Shown here one piece after another: positions 1 through 8,395 of a stretch of 61,835 nucleotides of DNA; position 1 is the stretch's first letter; every line of letters begins with the position of its first letter. Source of the DNA: Polaromonas sp. Its GTDB lineage: Bacteria; Pseudomonadota; Gammaproteobacteria; Burkholderiales; Burkholderiaceae_C. The position numbers and the translations under genes are program-made. Location: assembly GCA_025352405.1 (NCBI GenBank), contig JANXTM010000234.1, positions 1-61,835 on the forward strand. Reading direction: 5' to 3'. Below the pieces are notes generated by a model that was not told where the DNA came from, searched no databases, and was given only the letters and a program-made list of their open reading frames with translations.

Positions 1-905
1 CCGAAAAAGCGCTTGGGGCGCTGCAGGGCGTTGGCGTCGACACCGCCTGTCAACACTTTGCCTGATGAGGGCAACACGTTGTTGTAGGCCCTGGCCAGGC
101 GGGTGATCGAGTCCAGCAAAATCACGACATCTTTACCAAGTTCAACCAGACGCTTGGCGCGCTCGATCACCATTTCAGCCACGTGCACGTGGCGGGCGGC
201 CGGCTCGTCAAAGGTCGATGAAATCACTTCGCCGCGCACGCTGCGCTGCATTTCAGTGACCTCTTCAGGACGCTCATCGACCAGCAGCACCATCATCACC
301 ACTTCGGGGTAATTGGCGGTAATCGCGTGGGCAATGTGCTGCATCATCACGGTTTTACCGGATTTTGGCGGGGCGACCAGCAGGGCGCGCTGACCCTTGC
401 CAATAGGCGCAATGATGTCGATGATGCGGCTGGTCAGGTTTTCTTCACCTTTGATGTCGCGCTCGAGTTTGAATTGTTCGCGCGGGAACAGCGGCGTCAA
501 GTTCTCGAACATCACCTTGTGCTTGTTGTCTTCAGGCGCGCCGTCGTTGACCTTGTCAAGCTTGTTCAATGCAAAGTAGCGTTCGCCGTCTTTCGGGGTG
601 CGGACTTCACCTTCAATCATGTCGCCGGTGTGGAGATTGAAGCGGCGAATCTGGCTCGGGCTGATGTAGATGTCGTCGGTTGATGCTGTGTAGCTTGAAT
701 CAGGGGCGCGCAAAAAACCAAAACCGTCAGGCAGCACTTCCAGCACGCCGTCGGCAACAATGGTCTCACCCGTTTTAGAGCGCTTTTTTATAATGGCGAA
801 CATCAGCTCCTGCTTGCGCATACGGCCAACGTTTTCAATCTCAAGAGCTTCAGCCTGCTTGAGGACTTCAGACACGTGAAGTGCCTTGAGTTCGTTTAAG
901 TGCAT
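1..905 (-). CDS. rho: Transcription termination factor Rho (3' end cut by window edge)
   Basis: Hexameric RNA-dependent ATPase helicase that ends transcription at Rho-dependent sites. About 301 N-terminal residues are visible out of roughly 420. Translation from the ATG at 905 begins [18 protein letters not shown], typical of Rho. It continues through the RNA-binding cold-shock-like domain (DGFGFLRAP, then [12 protein letters not shown]) into the ATPase core. The Walker A motif is [11 protein letters not shown] and the Walker B region is [16 protein letters not shown], followed by [16 protein letters not shown] at the edge. trxA lies upstream on the same strand, a common betaproteobacterial order. 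No frame disruption is seen in the visible part. Confidence 0.97.
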   Translation of the reverse strand, partial: MHLNELKALHVSEVLKQAEALEIENVGRMRKQELMFAIIKKRSKTGETIVADGVLEVLPDGFGFLRAPDSSYTASTDDIYISPSQIRRFNLHTGDMIEGEVRTPKDGERYFALNKLDKVNDGAPEDNKHKVMFENLTPLFPREQFKLERDIKGEENLTSRIIDIIAPIGKGQRALLVAPPKSGKTVMMQHIAHAITANYPEVVMMVLLVDERPEEVTEMQRSVRGEVISSTFDEPAARHVHVAEMVIERAKRLVELGKDVVILLDSITRLARAYNNVLPSSGKVLTGGVDANALQRPKRFF

Positions 906-1132
906 GGATTTACCTGCTTAAAAAGGGAGTGAGGTGCAAGAATTGCGTAAGCTGCGGGAAAGGGACTCCTTGCGGAGTTCATTTACTAAAAACGGGGGAG
1001 GTTTGAACGGAAGCCAGACAAAAAGGGCTTCACAAACCGGGCTTTCGAACGAACTGGCGGTGACCAGTTGGCGAATTTGCCAGATTATGACAGGAAAAAA
1101 AGCGCTGGCGCGGCTTTCGGTGCGTGTGGCGG

Positions 1133-1157
1133 CTTGGGGACGCAGTGTCCCCAAGGC
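1133..1157. other. Perfect 9-bp stem-loop in the trxA-rho intergenic region
   Basis: CTTGGGGAC and GTCCCCAAG pair perfectly around a short loop, 9 nt beyond the trxA stop codon and about 230 nt before rho. No T-run follows on either strand, so it is not a classical intrinsic terminator. It could protect the trxA mRNA 3' end or act in the long rho leader. The rest of 906-1165 shows no gene. Confidence 0.5.
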
Positions 1158-1165
1158 TTAAAAAA

Positions 1166-1498
1166 TCAAACCAGTTGCTGGTCGATAAATGCCGTGAGTT
1201 GTGCCTTGCTCATGGCACCGACTTTGGTGGCAGCCAGCTGGCCGTCCTTGAACAACATCAACGTAGGGATGCCGCGGATGCCGAACTTGGCCGGAATGTC
1301 ACGGTTTTCATCAACATTCATTTTGGCAATTTGCAGTTTCCCGTCGTAGCTGGTGGCTACTTCGTCCAAAATAGGGGCAATCATTTTGCAGGGGCCGCAC
1401 CATTCGGCCCAGTAGTCCACCAGTACCGGTTTAGTTGATTGCAGCACATCGGCTTCAAACGTTGCATCGGTGGTGTGTTTAATCAGTTCGCTGGCCAT
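1166..1498 (-). CDS. trxA: Thioredoxin 1
   Basis: Small cytoplasmic dithiol-disulfide oxidoreductase of 110 residues, the usual thioredoxin length. The active site WCGPCK follows the conserved VLVDYWAEW strand, and the cis-proline loop appears as [11 protein letters not shown]. The start at 1498 ([14 protein letters not shown]) is chosen over longer in-frame extensions because an AAGGAG Shine-Dalgarno lies just upstream and homologs begin this way. It is transcribed toward rho, which lies about 260 nt downstream. Confidence 0.97.
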   Translation of the reverse strand: MASELIKHTTDATFEADVLQSTKPVLVDYWAEWCGPCKMIAPILDEVATSYDGKLQIAKMNVDENRDIPAKFGIRGIPTLMLFKDGQLAATKVGAMSKAQLTAFIDQQLV

Positions 1499-1602
1499 GG
1501 TGGCTCCTTTTAATGGGTTGCAAGATACGGCTCGATATCCCCACATTTTGTCAGAAACCAAGCGATCTTGTCGGTCATTGCGCGCTGGACCGAATCTGAT
1601 CA

Positions 1603-1651
1603 TCTATGACTTTAATAGCTAACACCCTTGACGATGCTCCCTTGAAGACGC
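1603..1651 (-). repeat. Candidate family B repeat overlapping the addB start
   Basis: The 17-bp sequence TCTATGACTTTAATAGC at 1603-1619 fits the family B palindrome (GCTAT-N7-ATAGC) with one mismatch in the left arm. The ATG of addB at 1606 and its first codons lie inside it. The adjoining 32 bp match other copies only weakly, about 10 of 32 against the moeA copy without gaps, so this copy is decayed or doubtful. Confidence 0.4.
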
Positions 1652-4155
1652 TGTCTGCAGCCCATCCTGTCGCGCTGAGCTGGCATCAGGTCATGGCGCA
1701 ACTGGCACTTGGCATGGCTGAGCGCAGCGTTCACCCATCACGCGTTGTGGTTCTGGTGCCGTACGCCCAGCTGATGCAGCAGGCGCGCAGCGCCTGGGCC
1801 ACCTACACCGCACATACCGGCGCAACGACTGCTTTCACACCGCGTTTTGAAACCACCATGAACTGGGCGACCAGCGAGGCCATGGCGCGTGGCGCGGCTG
1901 CACCCGCAGCCGACGACATTCAGCTCGACGCCGCGGTCGACATATTAACGGCGGCCAGTCTGCTTGAGCGCGCCGGGCTGGGAACCCAACAGCAGGCGCT
2001 GGCCGGTCGGCTTATGGAGGCCGCGTGGTCACTGGCGCGCGTCGCCGCCGCGCAGGCCCCCGACCAGCGTCTGGCGTGGGGTACGCAGCTGGCTGGTACG
2101 CTTGGCGTCGGGCTGGAATCCCCAGCGCTGGCGCTGGAACTGGCGGTGGGCCGTATTGCTCTGGTGTGGGCGGCGGCATCGGCTTATCCGTCCGATGTGC
2201 TGTTCACCGCAGCGACCGATCTGCTCGTTGTGATGGAAGGTTTTCAATCCGAGCCCTTGGTGGAGGCGCTCAAAAACCGTTTTTTCGAGCATACCCTGGC
2301 GCTTCAATTAAGCCCTGCAGAACTACCCGGCACACTGGCCCTGCACAGCGCGCGCGATGCCGAGGACGAAGCCCACCGCGCGGCAGCCTGCGTGCTGGCG
2401 CACCTGACTCAGGGCCGCAGCCCCGTTGCCTTGATTGCGCAAGACCGCGTACTCACGCGCCGCATTCGCGCCATGCTGGTCGAGCGCGGTGTGGCCTTGC
2501 GCGATGAAACCGGCTGGAAGCTTTCAACCACCCGCGCTGCGGCCACGCTGATGAGCTTGTTACGCGCACTGCCATGGGACGCGTCGACCGACGCCGTGCT
2601 GGACTGGCTTAAAAACGCGCCCGCCTTTGAGGCCAGTGCTGTGACCCGCGCCGAGGTGGCGCTCCGAAAAGCCGGCGTGCGTTTTTGGCGCTCCGTGCCT
2701 GCAGCGCAGCCAGATGTGCAACGGGTTGCCGCGCAGGTCCAGCCGCTGCGTGACGCCTTGCAGCGCACCCGCCCGTTGGTGCATTGGCTGCGTGATGTCC
2801 GCGCGGCACTGCAGTCTGCCGGTCAGTGGGCGCCGTGGGCGCGTGACACAGCCGGCGCGGCCGTGATCGACGCCTTGCGCTTGCAGGACGGCGAGGAGCT
2901 GGCGCTCCCCCCGGCTGTTCACATGAGCCTGCAAGCGTTCACCAGTTGGGTTAACCAGGCGCTGGAAGCTGCCAGTTTCTCACCGGTGCATCCAGACCAG
3001 GCGCAAGTGGTGATCTTGCCGCTCAGCCAGTTGCTGGGCCGCCCCATGCAGGCCGTGGTGATGCCGGGTTGCGATGAGGTCCGGCTCGCCGTGTCGCCCG
3101 AACCCCCCGGAATGTGGACGCCCGCGCAGCGCGAATTGTTGGGTTTGCCCGCCCGCGCTGCGCTGGCCGCTGCGCAGCGCAGCGCGTGGTTGTACGCATT
3201 GCATATGCCGCACATTGAGCTGCTCTGGCGCGTCAGTGAGGGCGGTGAACGCTTGATGCCAAGTGGTTTTGTGCAGGCGTTGCTGTTAACAAACGCGTTG
3301 CCGATGGCGCCCGACCCGCGCGTGCCGCGCCAGCTCACAGCGCAGCCCACGCCCCGGCCGTTACCCACAGGCCAGGCGCTGCCGGTGACCCGGCTGTCAG
3401 CCAGCGCATATGAAGATCTGCGCCGCTGCCCCTACCGCTTTTTTGCACTGCGCCAACTCAGGCTGCAGGAAGCGGACGAGCTTGAAAGCGCGCTCGACAA
3501 ACGCGATTTTGGCAACTGGCTGCACACCTTGCTGCACCACTTTCATGAGGCATTAAAACTGGCACCCAGCCAGCCTTTACTGGAGCGAGTAGCTATGATT
3601 AATATAGCGGCCGAACAGGCAAGCGAGGCGCTGGGTTTGAGCGCCAGCGAGTTTTTGCCGTTTGCCGCAATTTGGCCGCGTGTGCGAGCGGGTTACCTTG
3701 AGTGGCTGGCCGGGCACGAGGCCAGTGGCGCACAGTTTGCCGAAGGTGAAGTCTGGAAAGACATGCCGCTGGGCCCGATTACCCTGATCGGCAAGCTGGA
3801 CCGAATTGACCAGATGCCAGACGGCAGCCACGTCGTGATGGACTACAAAACCGAAGCCAGGCCCACCACGCAGGCCCGTATCAACGACGCCCGCGAAGAC
3901 ACCCAGCTGGCCTTTTACGCGGCGCTGCTGACAGACGACACGCTGGCCGCAGCCTATGTGAATCTGGGCGAGAAAGAGCCCACCAAAACGTACGGCCAGC
4001 CAGAAATTGTTGCGCTGCGCGACGCGCTGATTGACAGCATCCTCAGCGACATGGCGACCATTGCTGACGGTGCACCGCTGCCCGCACTGGGAGAAGGCAA
4101 GGCCTGCGACTATTGCGCTGCCCGCGGGCTCTGCAGGAAAGACTTTTGGACATGA
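1606..4155 (+). CDS. addB: AddB-like PD-(D/E)XK exonuclease subunit (RecB-family nuclease)
   Basis: Protein of 849 residues, probably the partner of the helicase encoded next in a double-strand-break end-processing complex (AddAB type, replacing RecBCD). The N-terminal two thirds is an inactivated-helicase-like region. The C-terminal nuclease shows GKLDRID then VMDYKTE near residue 746, the PD-(D/E)XK signature. Four cysteines, one in RRCPYRFF near 608 and three in CDYCAARGLC near 834-843, match the AddB iron-sulfur cluster pattern. The stop overlaps the addA start by 4 nt (ATGA). A family B repeat is inserted in frame near residues 652-668 (VAMINIAA). The start codon lies inside a second, doubtful copy, so the true N-terminus is uncertain. 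Confidence 0.85.
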   Translation: MTLIANTLDDAPLKTLSAAHPVALSWHQVMAQLALGMAERSVHPSRVVVLVPYAQLMQQARSAWATYTAHTGATTAFTPRFETTMNWATSEAMARGAAAPAADDIQLDAAVDILTAASLLERAGLGTQQQALAGRLMEAAWSLARVAAAQAPDQRLAWGTQLAGTLGVGLESPALALELAVGRIALVWAAASAYPSDVLFTAATDLLVVMEGFQSEPLVEALKNRFFEHTLALQLSPAELPGTLALHSARDAEDEAHRAAACVLAHLTQGRSPVALIAQDRVLTRRIRAMLVERGVALRDETGWKLSTTRAAATLMSLLRALPWDASTDAVLDWLKNAPAFEASAVTRAEVALRKAGVRFWRSVPAAQPDVQRVAAQVQPLRDALQRTRPLVHWLRDVRAALQSAGQWAPWARDTAGAAVIDALRLQDGEELALPPAVHMSLQAFTSWVNQALEAASFSPVHPDQAQVVILPLSQLLGRPMQAVVMPGCDEVRLAVSPEPPGMWTPAQRELLGLPARAALAAAQRSAWLYALHMPHIELLWRVSEGGERLMPSGFVQALLLTNALPMAPDPRVPRQLTAQPTPRPLPTGQALPVTRLSASAYEDLRRCPYRFFALRQLRLQEADELESALDKRDFGNWLHTLLHHFHEALKLAPSQPLLERVAMINIAAEQASEALGLSASEFLPFAAIWPRVRAGYLEWLAGHEASGAQFAEGEVWKDMPLGPITLIGKLDRIDQMPDGSHVVMDYKTEARPTTQARINDAREDTQLAFYAALLTDDTLAAAYVNLGEKEPTKTYGQPEIVALRDALIDSILSDMATIADGAPLPALGEGKACDYCAARGLCRKDFWT
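3560..3608 (+). repeat. Family B repeat inside addB (in frame)
   Basis: The palindrome GCTATGATTAATATAGC occupies 3592-3608. The preceding 32 bp keep the family spacing, with about 16 of 32 positions equal to the moeA copy, for example CAGC at 3572-3575 and TAC then GG at 3578-3583. It is translated in frame, between the nuclease cysteine region and the LGLSASEFLPFAAIWPRV block. Confidence 0.65.
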
Positions 4156-7100
4156 CCGCCGCTTACACCCACAACGGCCAGCCCACGTCAGCCGAGGCTT
4201 TCTACGCCATTGCCTGCGACCCGCGCCGCAGCGTTGCGGTTGAGGCTTGCGCCGGGGCAGGCAAAACCTGGATGTTGGTGTCACGCATGCTGCGGGCACT
4301 TTTGGAAGGCGACGGCGCGGGCGCTGAGGTGCAGCCGCACGAGATTCTGGCGATCACCTTCACCAAAAAGGCCGCGGGCGAAATGCGCGAACGCCTGTAT
4401 GAGTGGCTTGAGCAGTTTGCCCATGCAGACGACGAAACGCTGCGGCGGGAGCTGCTGGTACGCGGCGTTTCTCCCCGGGTACTGGACGAAAAGTTTGATA
4501 AAAACAGCCCCCACGGCAGCAAAGACGTGCGCGTACTGCTATCAAATTTATACCGGCGCGTGCTCGCCAGCGGCCGCCCGGTTCAGATCAGAACTTTTCA
4601 CAGCTGGTTTGCCGCCTTGTTGCGTAGCGCACCCATGGCGACCTTGCAGCAGCTTGGACTGCCTCTGAACTACGAGTTGCTGGAAGACGATGGTCCGGCC
4701 AAAGCGCTGGTCTGGCGGCGGTTTTATGCCGCGCTCGTTGCAAACCCCGCGCTGAAGACTGATTTTGAAGCCGTGGTTATGGCGCATGGCCGGTCTCAGG
4801 CCGACAAAGCGCTGCAGGGCGCGCTCGATAAGCGCACGGAGTTTGTGCTCGCCGATGCTGAAGGCATGGTCGACAGCTCGGTACAGCACTTCAGTGTCCA
4901 GTTTGCCGAGTTCGCGGGCTTGAGCCACCCAGACGAGTTGCTCAGCGCCAACCCGGCGGTGGCCCGATTGTTCATGGACGCCGCTGGCGCACTCGGCCGG
5001 GCTTCGGCCGTGACGTTTTCAGCCAAAGGCGTTGAGCTTGAGAAAGCCTTGAGCGAAGGCGATGCCGCCCGCGTCCTGACAGCCCTGTTGACCGACAAAG
5101 GCACGGCCCGCAAGTTTGGCGAAAAGATCGTCGGCATTGCTACCGTGCGCGAGGCACAAGACGTGGCGCTGCGCCTGCTCGAAGCGCGCCTGCAATCGGG
5201 CGCCTGGGACTACCAGCAGCGCATGGCCCGGCTGGCCCGCCTGCTGCTGGCCGAGTTCACGGGCTTGAAGCGAGAACGCGGCTGGGTCGACATGAACGAT
5301 GTGGAGCGCGCCGCCCAGATCATGCTCAGCGACGAGGTACTGTCGGGCTGGGTGCAGGAGCGGCTCGATGCGCGGATACGCCACCTGATGATTGACGAGT
5401 TTCAGGACACCAACCCGTTGCAATGGCAGGCGCTTTACGCCTGGTTAAGCGGCTATGGCGGTGCGGGCAGGGCACCGAGTGTGTTTATCGTTGGTGACCC
5501 GAAGCAAAGCATTTACCGCTTTCGCCGCGCCGAGCCGCAGGTGTTTATCGCCGCGCAGGCGTTCGTGCGCGACGGCTTGGGGGGCGACCTGCTGGCTTGC
5601 GACCACACCCGCCGCAACAGCGCAGCCGTGATCGGCACCGTCAATGCCGTTATGGAGGCCGCGCAGGCGAGCGACGGCTACGAAGGTTTTCGCCTGCACA
5701 GCAGCGCGTCGCAGGAAGAAGGCCGTGTGCTGCGGCTGCCGCCCGTGCCGCGTGAATCACGGGCCGACGAGGCGGTGGCCGATGCACCTTGGCGCGACAG
5801 CCTCACCACCCCCCGCGAATTGCCTGAAGAAACGCTGCGCACGCTTGAAGCGCGGCAGGCAGCGACGTGGATAGCTGGGCACTTGCAAACGGCGAGCGAA
5901 CGCAGCGCCGGGCCGCCCCAAGCAAGTTCAGCCCCCTCGGGGGGCAGCGCATTACACGGAGTGAAAAGCGTGGGGGCAAGGGACGTGATGGTGTTGTCGC
6001 GTAAACGCGCGGGATTGATGCCGCTGCAAGACGCGTTACGCGCCTTGAACATCCCTGCGCAAATTGGTGAAAAAACCGAGTTGATCGACTGCTGTGAAGT
6101 CCTCGATATCGTCGCGCTGCTCGATGTGCTGGTCTCGCCGCAGCACGATTTGTCGCTCGCCAGAGCGCTGCGCTCACCGCTGTTCAGCTTCAGTGACGAG
6201 GCACTGGTACAGCTTGCCCTGGCCAGAGAACGCCTGTCCGGCGATGTGCAGCCCTCATGGTTTGAAGTGCTACAAAAATCAGAGCCTGAAGCCCCCGTAT
6301 TTGCTGCCGCAGCAGCGTCTTTGAGTAAATACAAAGGCTGGGTAGACAGCCTGCCGCCGCATGACGCTCTGCAGGCGATCTACCACGACGGCGACGTGCT
6401 GGCGCGTTTTGCTGCGGCAGCACCGGCGGCATCCCGCAGCACGGTTCTGAGCAACTTGCGGGCCTTGTTGAGCGTGGCCTTGCAACTCGACGGCGGCCGC
6501 TACACCACTCCCTACGCCTTTGTGCGGGCGCTAAAAGCGGGGGGTCTGCAGGCCCCGGCGGCCGTCAACCCGGAGGCCGTTCGGCTGTTAACAATCCACG
6601 GCGCCAAGGGGTTGGAAGCGCACACGGTATTGCTGCTCGACACCGACACCGCAGAACGCTCGCTGGAGAGTATGAGCGTGCTGGTCGAATGGCCCGGCGA
6701 AGCCGCTGCGCCACAAAAATTCGTCTTTATGGTCAGCGAGAGCCGTCCGCCAGCCTGCGCGCAGCAAGCCCTTGCCACAGAGCAGCTGGCGCGCAAACGG
6801 GAAGAGCTTAACGCCCTGTATGTGGCTCTGACCCGCGCCCGCCACACCCTGGTCGTGTCGTCAATTGAGCCCTACAACGCAGCGCCGCAAAGTTGGTGGC
6901 AGCGTCTGCGGGCGTTGGCCCGCGAGGTACCTGTGCCCGGAGATTTTTCGCGTACTGCGCTGGCAGGCACCGAACCAGATACAGACGTGTTTGCCTTGCC
7001 TGATCTGCCAGCCTGGGTGCGGCCCCCCAACGATGCGCCAGCAAGCTCGGCACCCGTTGACGAAGATTCGCCTGCTGCCCGCATTGGCAAAGCCATGCAC

Positions 7101-7529
7101 CGCTTGCTTGAGTTAGGCGCTTTGGAAAATTTGGAGCCAGCTTTGGACAGGATGGTGACCCAGATTGCGCGCCAATTCAGTTTGACGAGCGCTCAGACCA
7201 GCGATGCCTGGGCCATGGCTAGCCGCATCCGGAGCGGTGAAGCAGCCTGGGCCTGGGACGACGCAGCCATTGCGTGGCAAGGCAACGAGGTCGAGCTGCA
7301 TCATCTTGGCCAGACCTTGCGGCTCGACCGACTGGTGCAGCGCAAAGACGCAGGCCATGTGGGTCACTGGTGGGTGCTCGACTACAAATCAGCCAGTCAG
7401 CCGCAGCAGGACGCGCTCAAATTGGCGCAATTGCAGGGCTACCGCAGCGCGCTGCAGACGCTGTACCCCGGCGAAACGATCAAGGCGGCCTTTCTTGCCG
7501 GGACGGGTGCGGTCATTGAGCTGACCTGA
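4152..7529 (+). CDS. addA: AddA-like UvrD/Rep-family helicase-nuclease subunit
   Basis: ATP-dependent DNA helicase with a C-terminal nuclease, 1125 residues. Superfamily 1 motifs appear in order: Walker A ACAGAGKTW (about 31-40), Q/Ia region LAITFTKKAAGEMRERL, motif II MIDEFQDTNPLQWQ (about 413), motif III VGDPKQSIYRFR (about 447), motif V LLTIHGAKGLEAH (about 812), motif VI LYVALTRARHTLVV (about 888). The nuclease motif LDYKS lies near 1075, followed by QLQGYRSAL. The start at 4152 gives a 4-nt ATGA overlap with addB. Two repeats sit in frame: family B at residues 119-134, just before the conserved QIRTFHSWFAALLR block, and family A at about 584-609. Both fall in linkers, so the helicase is probably still functional. 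Confidence 0.9.
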   Translation: MTAAYTHNGQPTSAEAFYAIACDPRRSVAVEACAGAGKTWMLVSRMLRALLEGDGAGAEVQPHEILAITFTKKAAGEMRERLYEWLEQFAHADDETLRRELLVRGVSPRVLDEKFDKNSPHGSKDVRVLLSNLYRRVLASGRPVQIRTFHSWFAALLRSAPMATLQQLGLPLNYELLEDDGPAKALVWRRFYAALVANPALKTDFEAVVMAHGRSQADKALQGALDKRTEFVLADAEGMVDSSVQHFSVQFAEFAGLSHPDELLSANPAVARLFMDAAGALGRASAVTFSAKGVELEKALSEGDAARVLTALLTDKGTARKFGEKIVGIATVREAQDVALRLLEARLQSGAWDYQQRMARLARLLLAEFTGLKRERGWVDMNDVERAAQIMLSDEVLSGWVQERLDARIRHLMIDEFQDTNPLQWQALYAWLSGYGGAGRAPSVFIVGDPKQSIYRFRRAEPQVFIAAQAFVRDGLGGDLLACDHTRRNSAAVIGTVNAVMEAAQASDGYEGFRLHSSASQEEGRVLRLPPVPRESRADEAVADAPWRDSLTTPRELPEETLRTLEARQAATWIAGHLQTASERSAGPPQASSAPSGGSALHGVKSVGARDVMVLSRKRAGLMPLQDALRALNIPAQIGEKTELIDCCEVLDIVALLDVLVSPQHDLSLARALRSPLFSFSDEALVQLALARERLSGDVQPSWFEVLQKSEPEAPVFAAAAASLSKYKGWVDSLPPHDALQAIYHDGDVLARFAAAAPAASRSTVLSNLRALLSVALQLDGGRYTTPYAFVRALKAGGLQAPAAVNPEAVRLLTIHGAKGLEAHTVLLLDTDTAERSLESMSVLVEWPGEAAAPQKFVFMVSESRPPACAQQALATEQLARKREELNALYVALTRARHTLVVSSIEPYNAAPQSWWQRLRALAREVPVPGDFSRTALAGTEPDTDVFALPDLPAWVRPPNDAPASSAPVDEDSPAARIGKAMHRLLELGALENLEPALDRMVTQIARQFSLTSAQTSDAWAMASRIRSGEAAWAWDDAAIAWQGNEVELHHLGQTLRLDRLVQRKDAGHVGHWWVLDYKSASQPQQDALKLAQLQGYRSALQTLYPGETIKAAFLAGTGAVIELT
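4506..4554 (+). repeat. Family B repeat inside addA (in frame)
   Basis: The palindrome arm GCTATCAAATTTATACC (4538-4554) is preceded at exact family spacing by CGGCAGCAAAGACG. That stretch differs by one or two bases from the moeA copy and is shared with the copies in dnaX and at 51741. It encodes a linker stretch SPHGSKDVRVLLSNLY before the conserved RTFHSWF motif. Confidence 0.75.
5901..5977 (+). repeat. Family A GC-rich repeat inside addA (in frame)
   Basis: A run of about 77 bp with an internal hairpin (GCCCCCTCGGGGGGC) ends in GCGTGGGGGC. The 3' part closely matches the inverted copy at 21036-21078, and the 5' part (GGGCCGCCCCAAGCAAG) matches the one at 21951-22115. It is translated in frame as a Ser/Gly/Pro-rich linker (SAGPPQASSAPSGGSALHG) between helicase motifs III and V. 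Confidence 0.8.
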
Positions 7530-7621
7530 ACTGCCGCCCTGGTTTTTCCAGGCAGCCGGCGCAAGGCGGGTCAATTTCTGGGAGACTGGGGCTTTTCATT
7601 TTGTAACTATTGAAAGACCCT

Positions 7622-8245
7622 ATGCTCAAACGCCTCGCTGTTTCCCTTGCCGTGCTGGCCGCCAGCACCACACTGTTGGCCCAGACCCCCGCGACCACGG
7701 TGCGTTTGCGCGCCACGATTGAAAAAGTCGAGCCTGGCAGTGTCACTGTCAAAGAGCGCAGTGGCGAGGTCATCACACTGGTGCGCTTGGCCGACATGGA
7801 AGTGTCTGAGGTCTACCCGCTGGCGCTGGCTGACATCAAGCCCGGCAGCTACATTGGAACGGCCGCCATGCCGCAGGCTGATGGCACGCAGGTGGCGCTT
7901 GAAGTGCTGGTGTTTCCCGAAGCCGCCCGTGGAACAGGCGAGGGCCATCGCCCGTGGGACCTGCGCCCCGACAGTACCATGACCAACGCCACCGTAGCTG
8001 ACCTGGCGGCTGCGCCCTCCAGCGTGCCGGGCGGCCAGAAGCTGACGCTCAAATACAAAGACGGTGAAAAAATCGTGATCGTGCCCGCCGGCGTGCCGGT
8101 CGTCAGCTTCAAACCCGGCAAGATGGACGAGCAAGCGCTGGTGGTGCCCGGTGCCAAAGTGCTGATCACCGCGCAGGAAAAAGATGGAAAACCCACCGCG
8201 CTTCGCATGGTCGTGGGCCGCAACGGGTTTGCACCGCCCATGTGA
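7622..8245 (+). CDS. Exported protein of unknown function
   Basis: Protein of 207 residues, not recognised. The start at 7622 (MLKRLAVSLAVLAASTTLLAQ) gives a clear Sec signal peptide, probably cleaved after LLAQ. The mature part is beta-rich. It begins TPATTVRLRATIEKVEPGSVTV, resembling the small 'influences how a metal or redox centre is buffered' OB-like exported domains often annotated as DUF5666-like, and holds repeated short segments on a V-x-V theme. No enzyme motif or metal-binding cluster is visible. It stands alone between addA and the flavoprotein gene. Confidence 0.7.
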   Translation: MLKRLAVSLAVLAASTTLLAQTPATTVRLRATIEKVEPGSVTVKERSGEVITLVRLADMEVSEVYPLALADIKPGSYIGTAAMPQADGTQVALEVLVFPEAARGTGEGHRPWDLRPDSTMTNATVADLAAAPSSVPGGQKLTLKYKDGEKIVIVPAGVPVVSFKPGKMDEQALVVPGAKVLITAQEKDGKPTALRMVVGRNGFAPPM

Positions 8246-8343
8246 TGTCTGCATTTGACCGGGTCTGATTCAGGTCTGGGATAATCGGAAATAACCACCG
8301 ATTGGCTTGAAGTCTGTTTATTTGGCAGATTGCAAGCCTTTTT

Positions 8344-8392
8344 GCTTTTTAGCGTACGAAAAATGTAGGCTGGCTGCTATTAAAAACAGAGC
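8344..8392 (+). repeat. Family B repeat upstream of the flavoprotein gene
   Basis: The palindrome GCTATTAAAAACAGAGC is at 8376-8392, preceded at family spacing by bases matching the moeA copy at about 16 of 32 positions. It ends 3 nt before the upstream TTG candidate start of the next gene, so it lies in that gene's leader. Confidence 0.6.
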
Positions 8393-8395
8393 ATA

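Noticed and set aside
2025-2507. Long overlapping antisense and alternate-frame ORFs throughout the GC-rich genes (this one within addB as an example)
   Set aside because: They lie over clearly assigned genes, have Arg/Pro/Cys-rich compositions typical of shadow frames, and show no motifs of their own.
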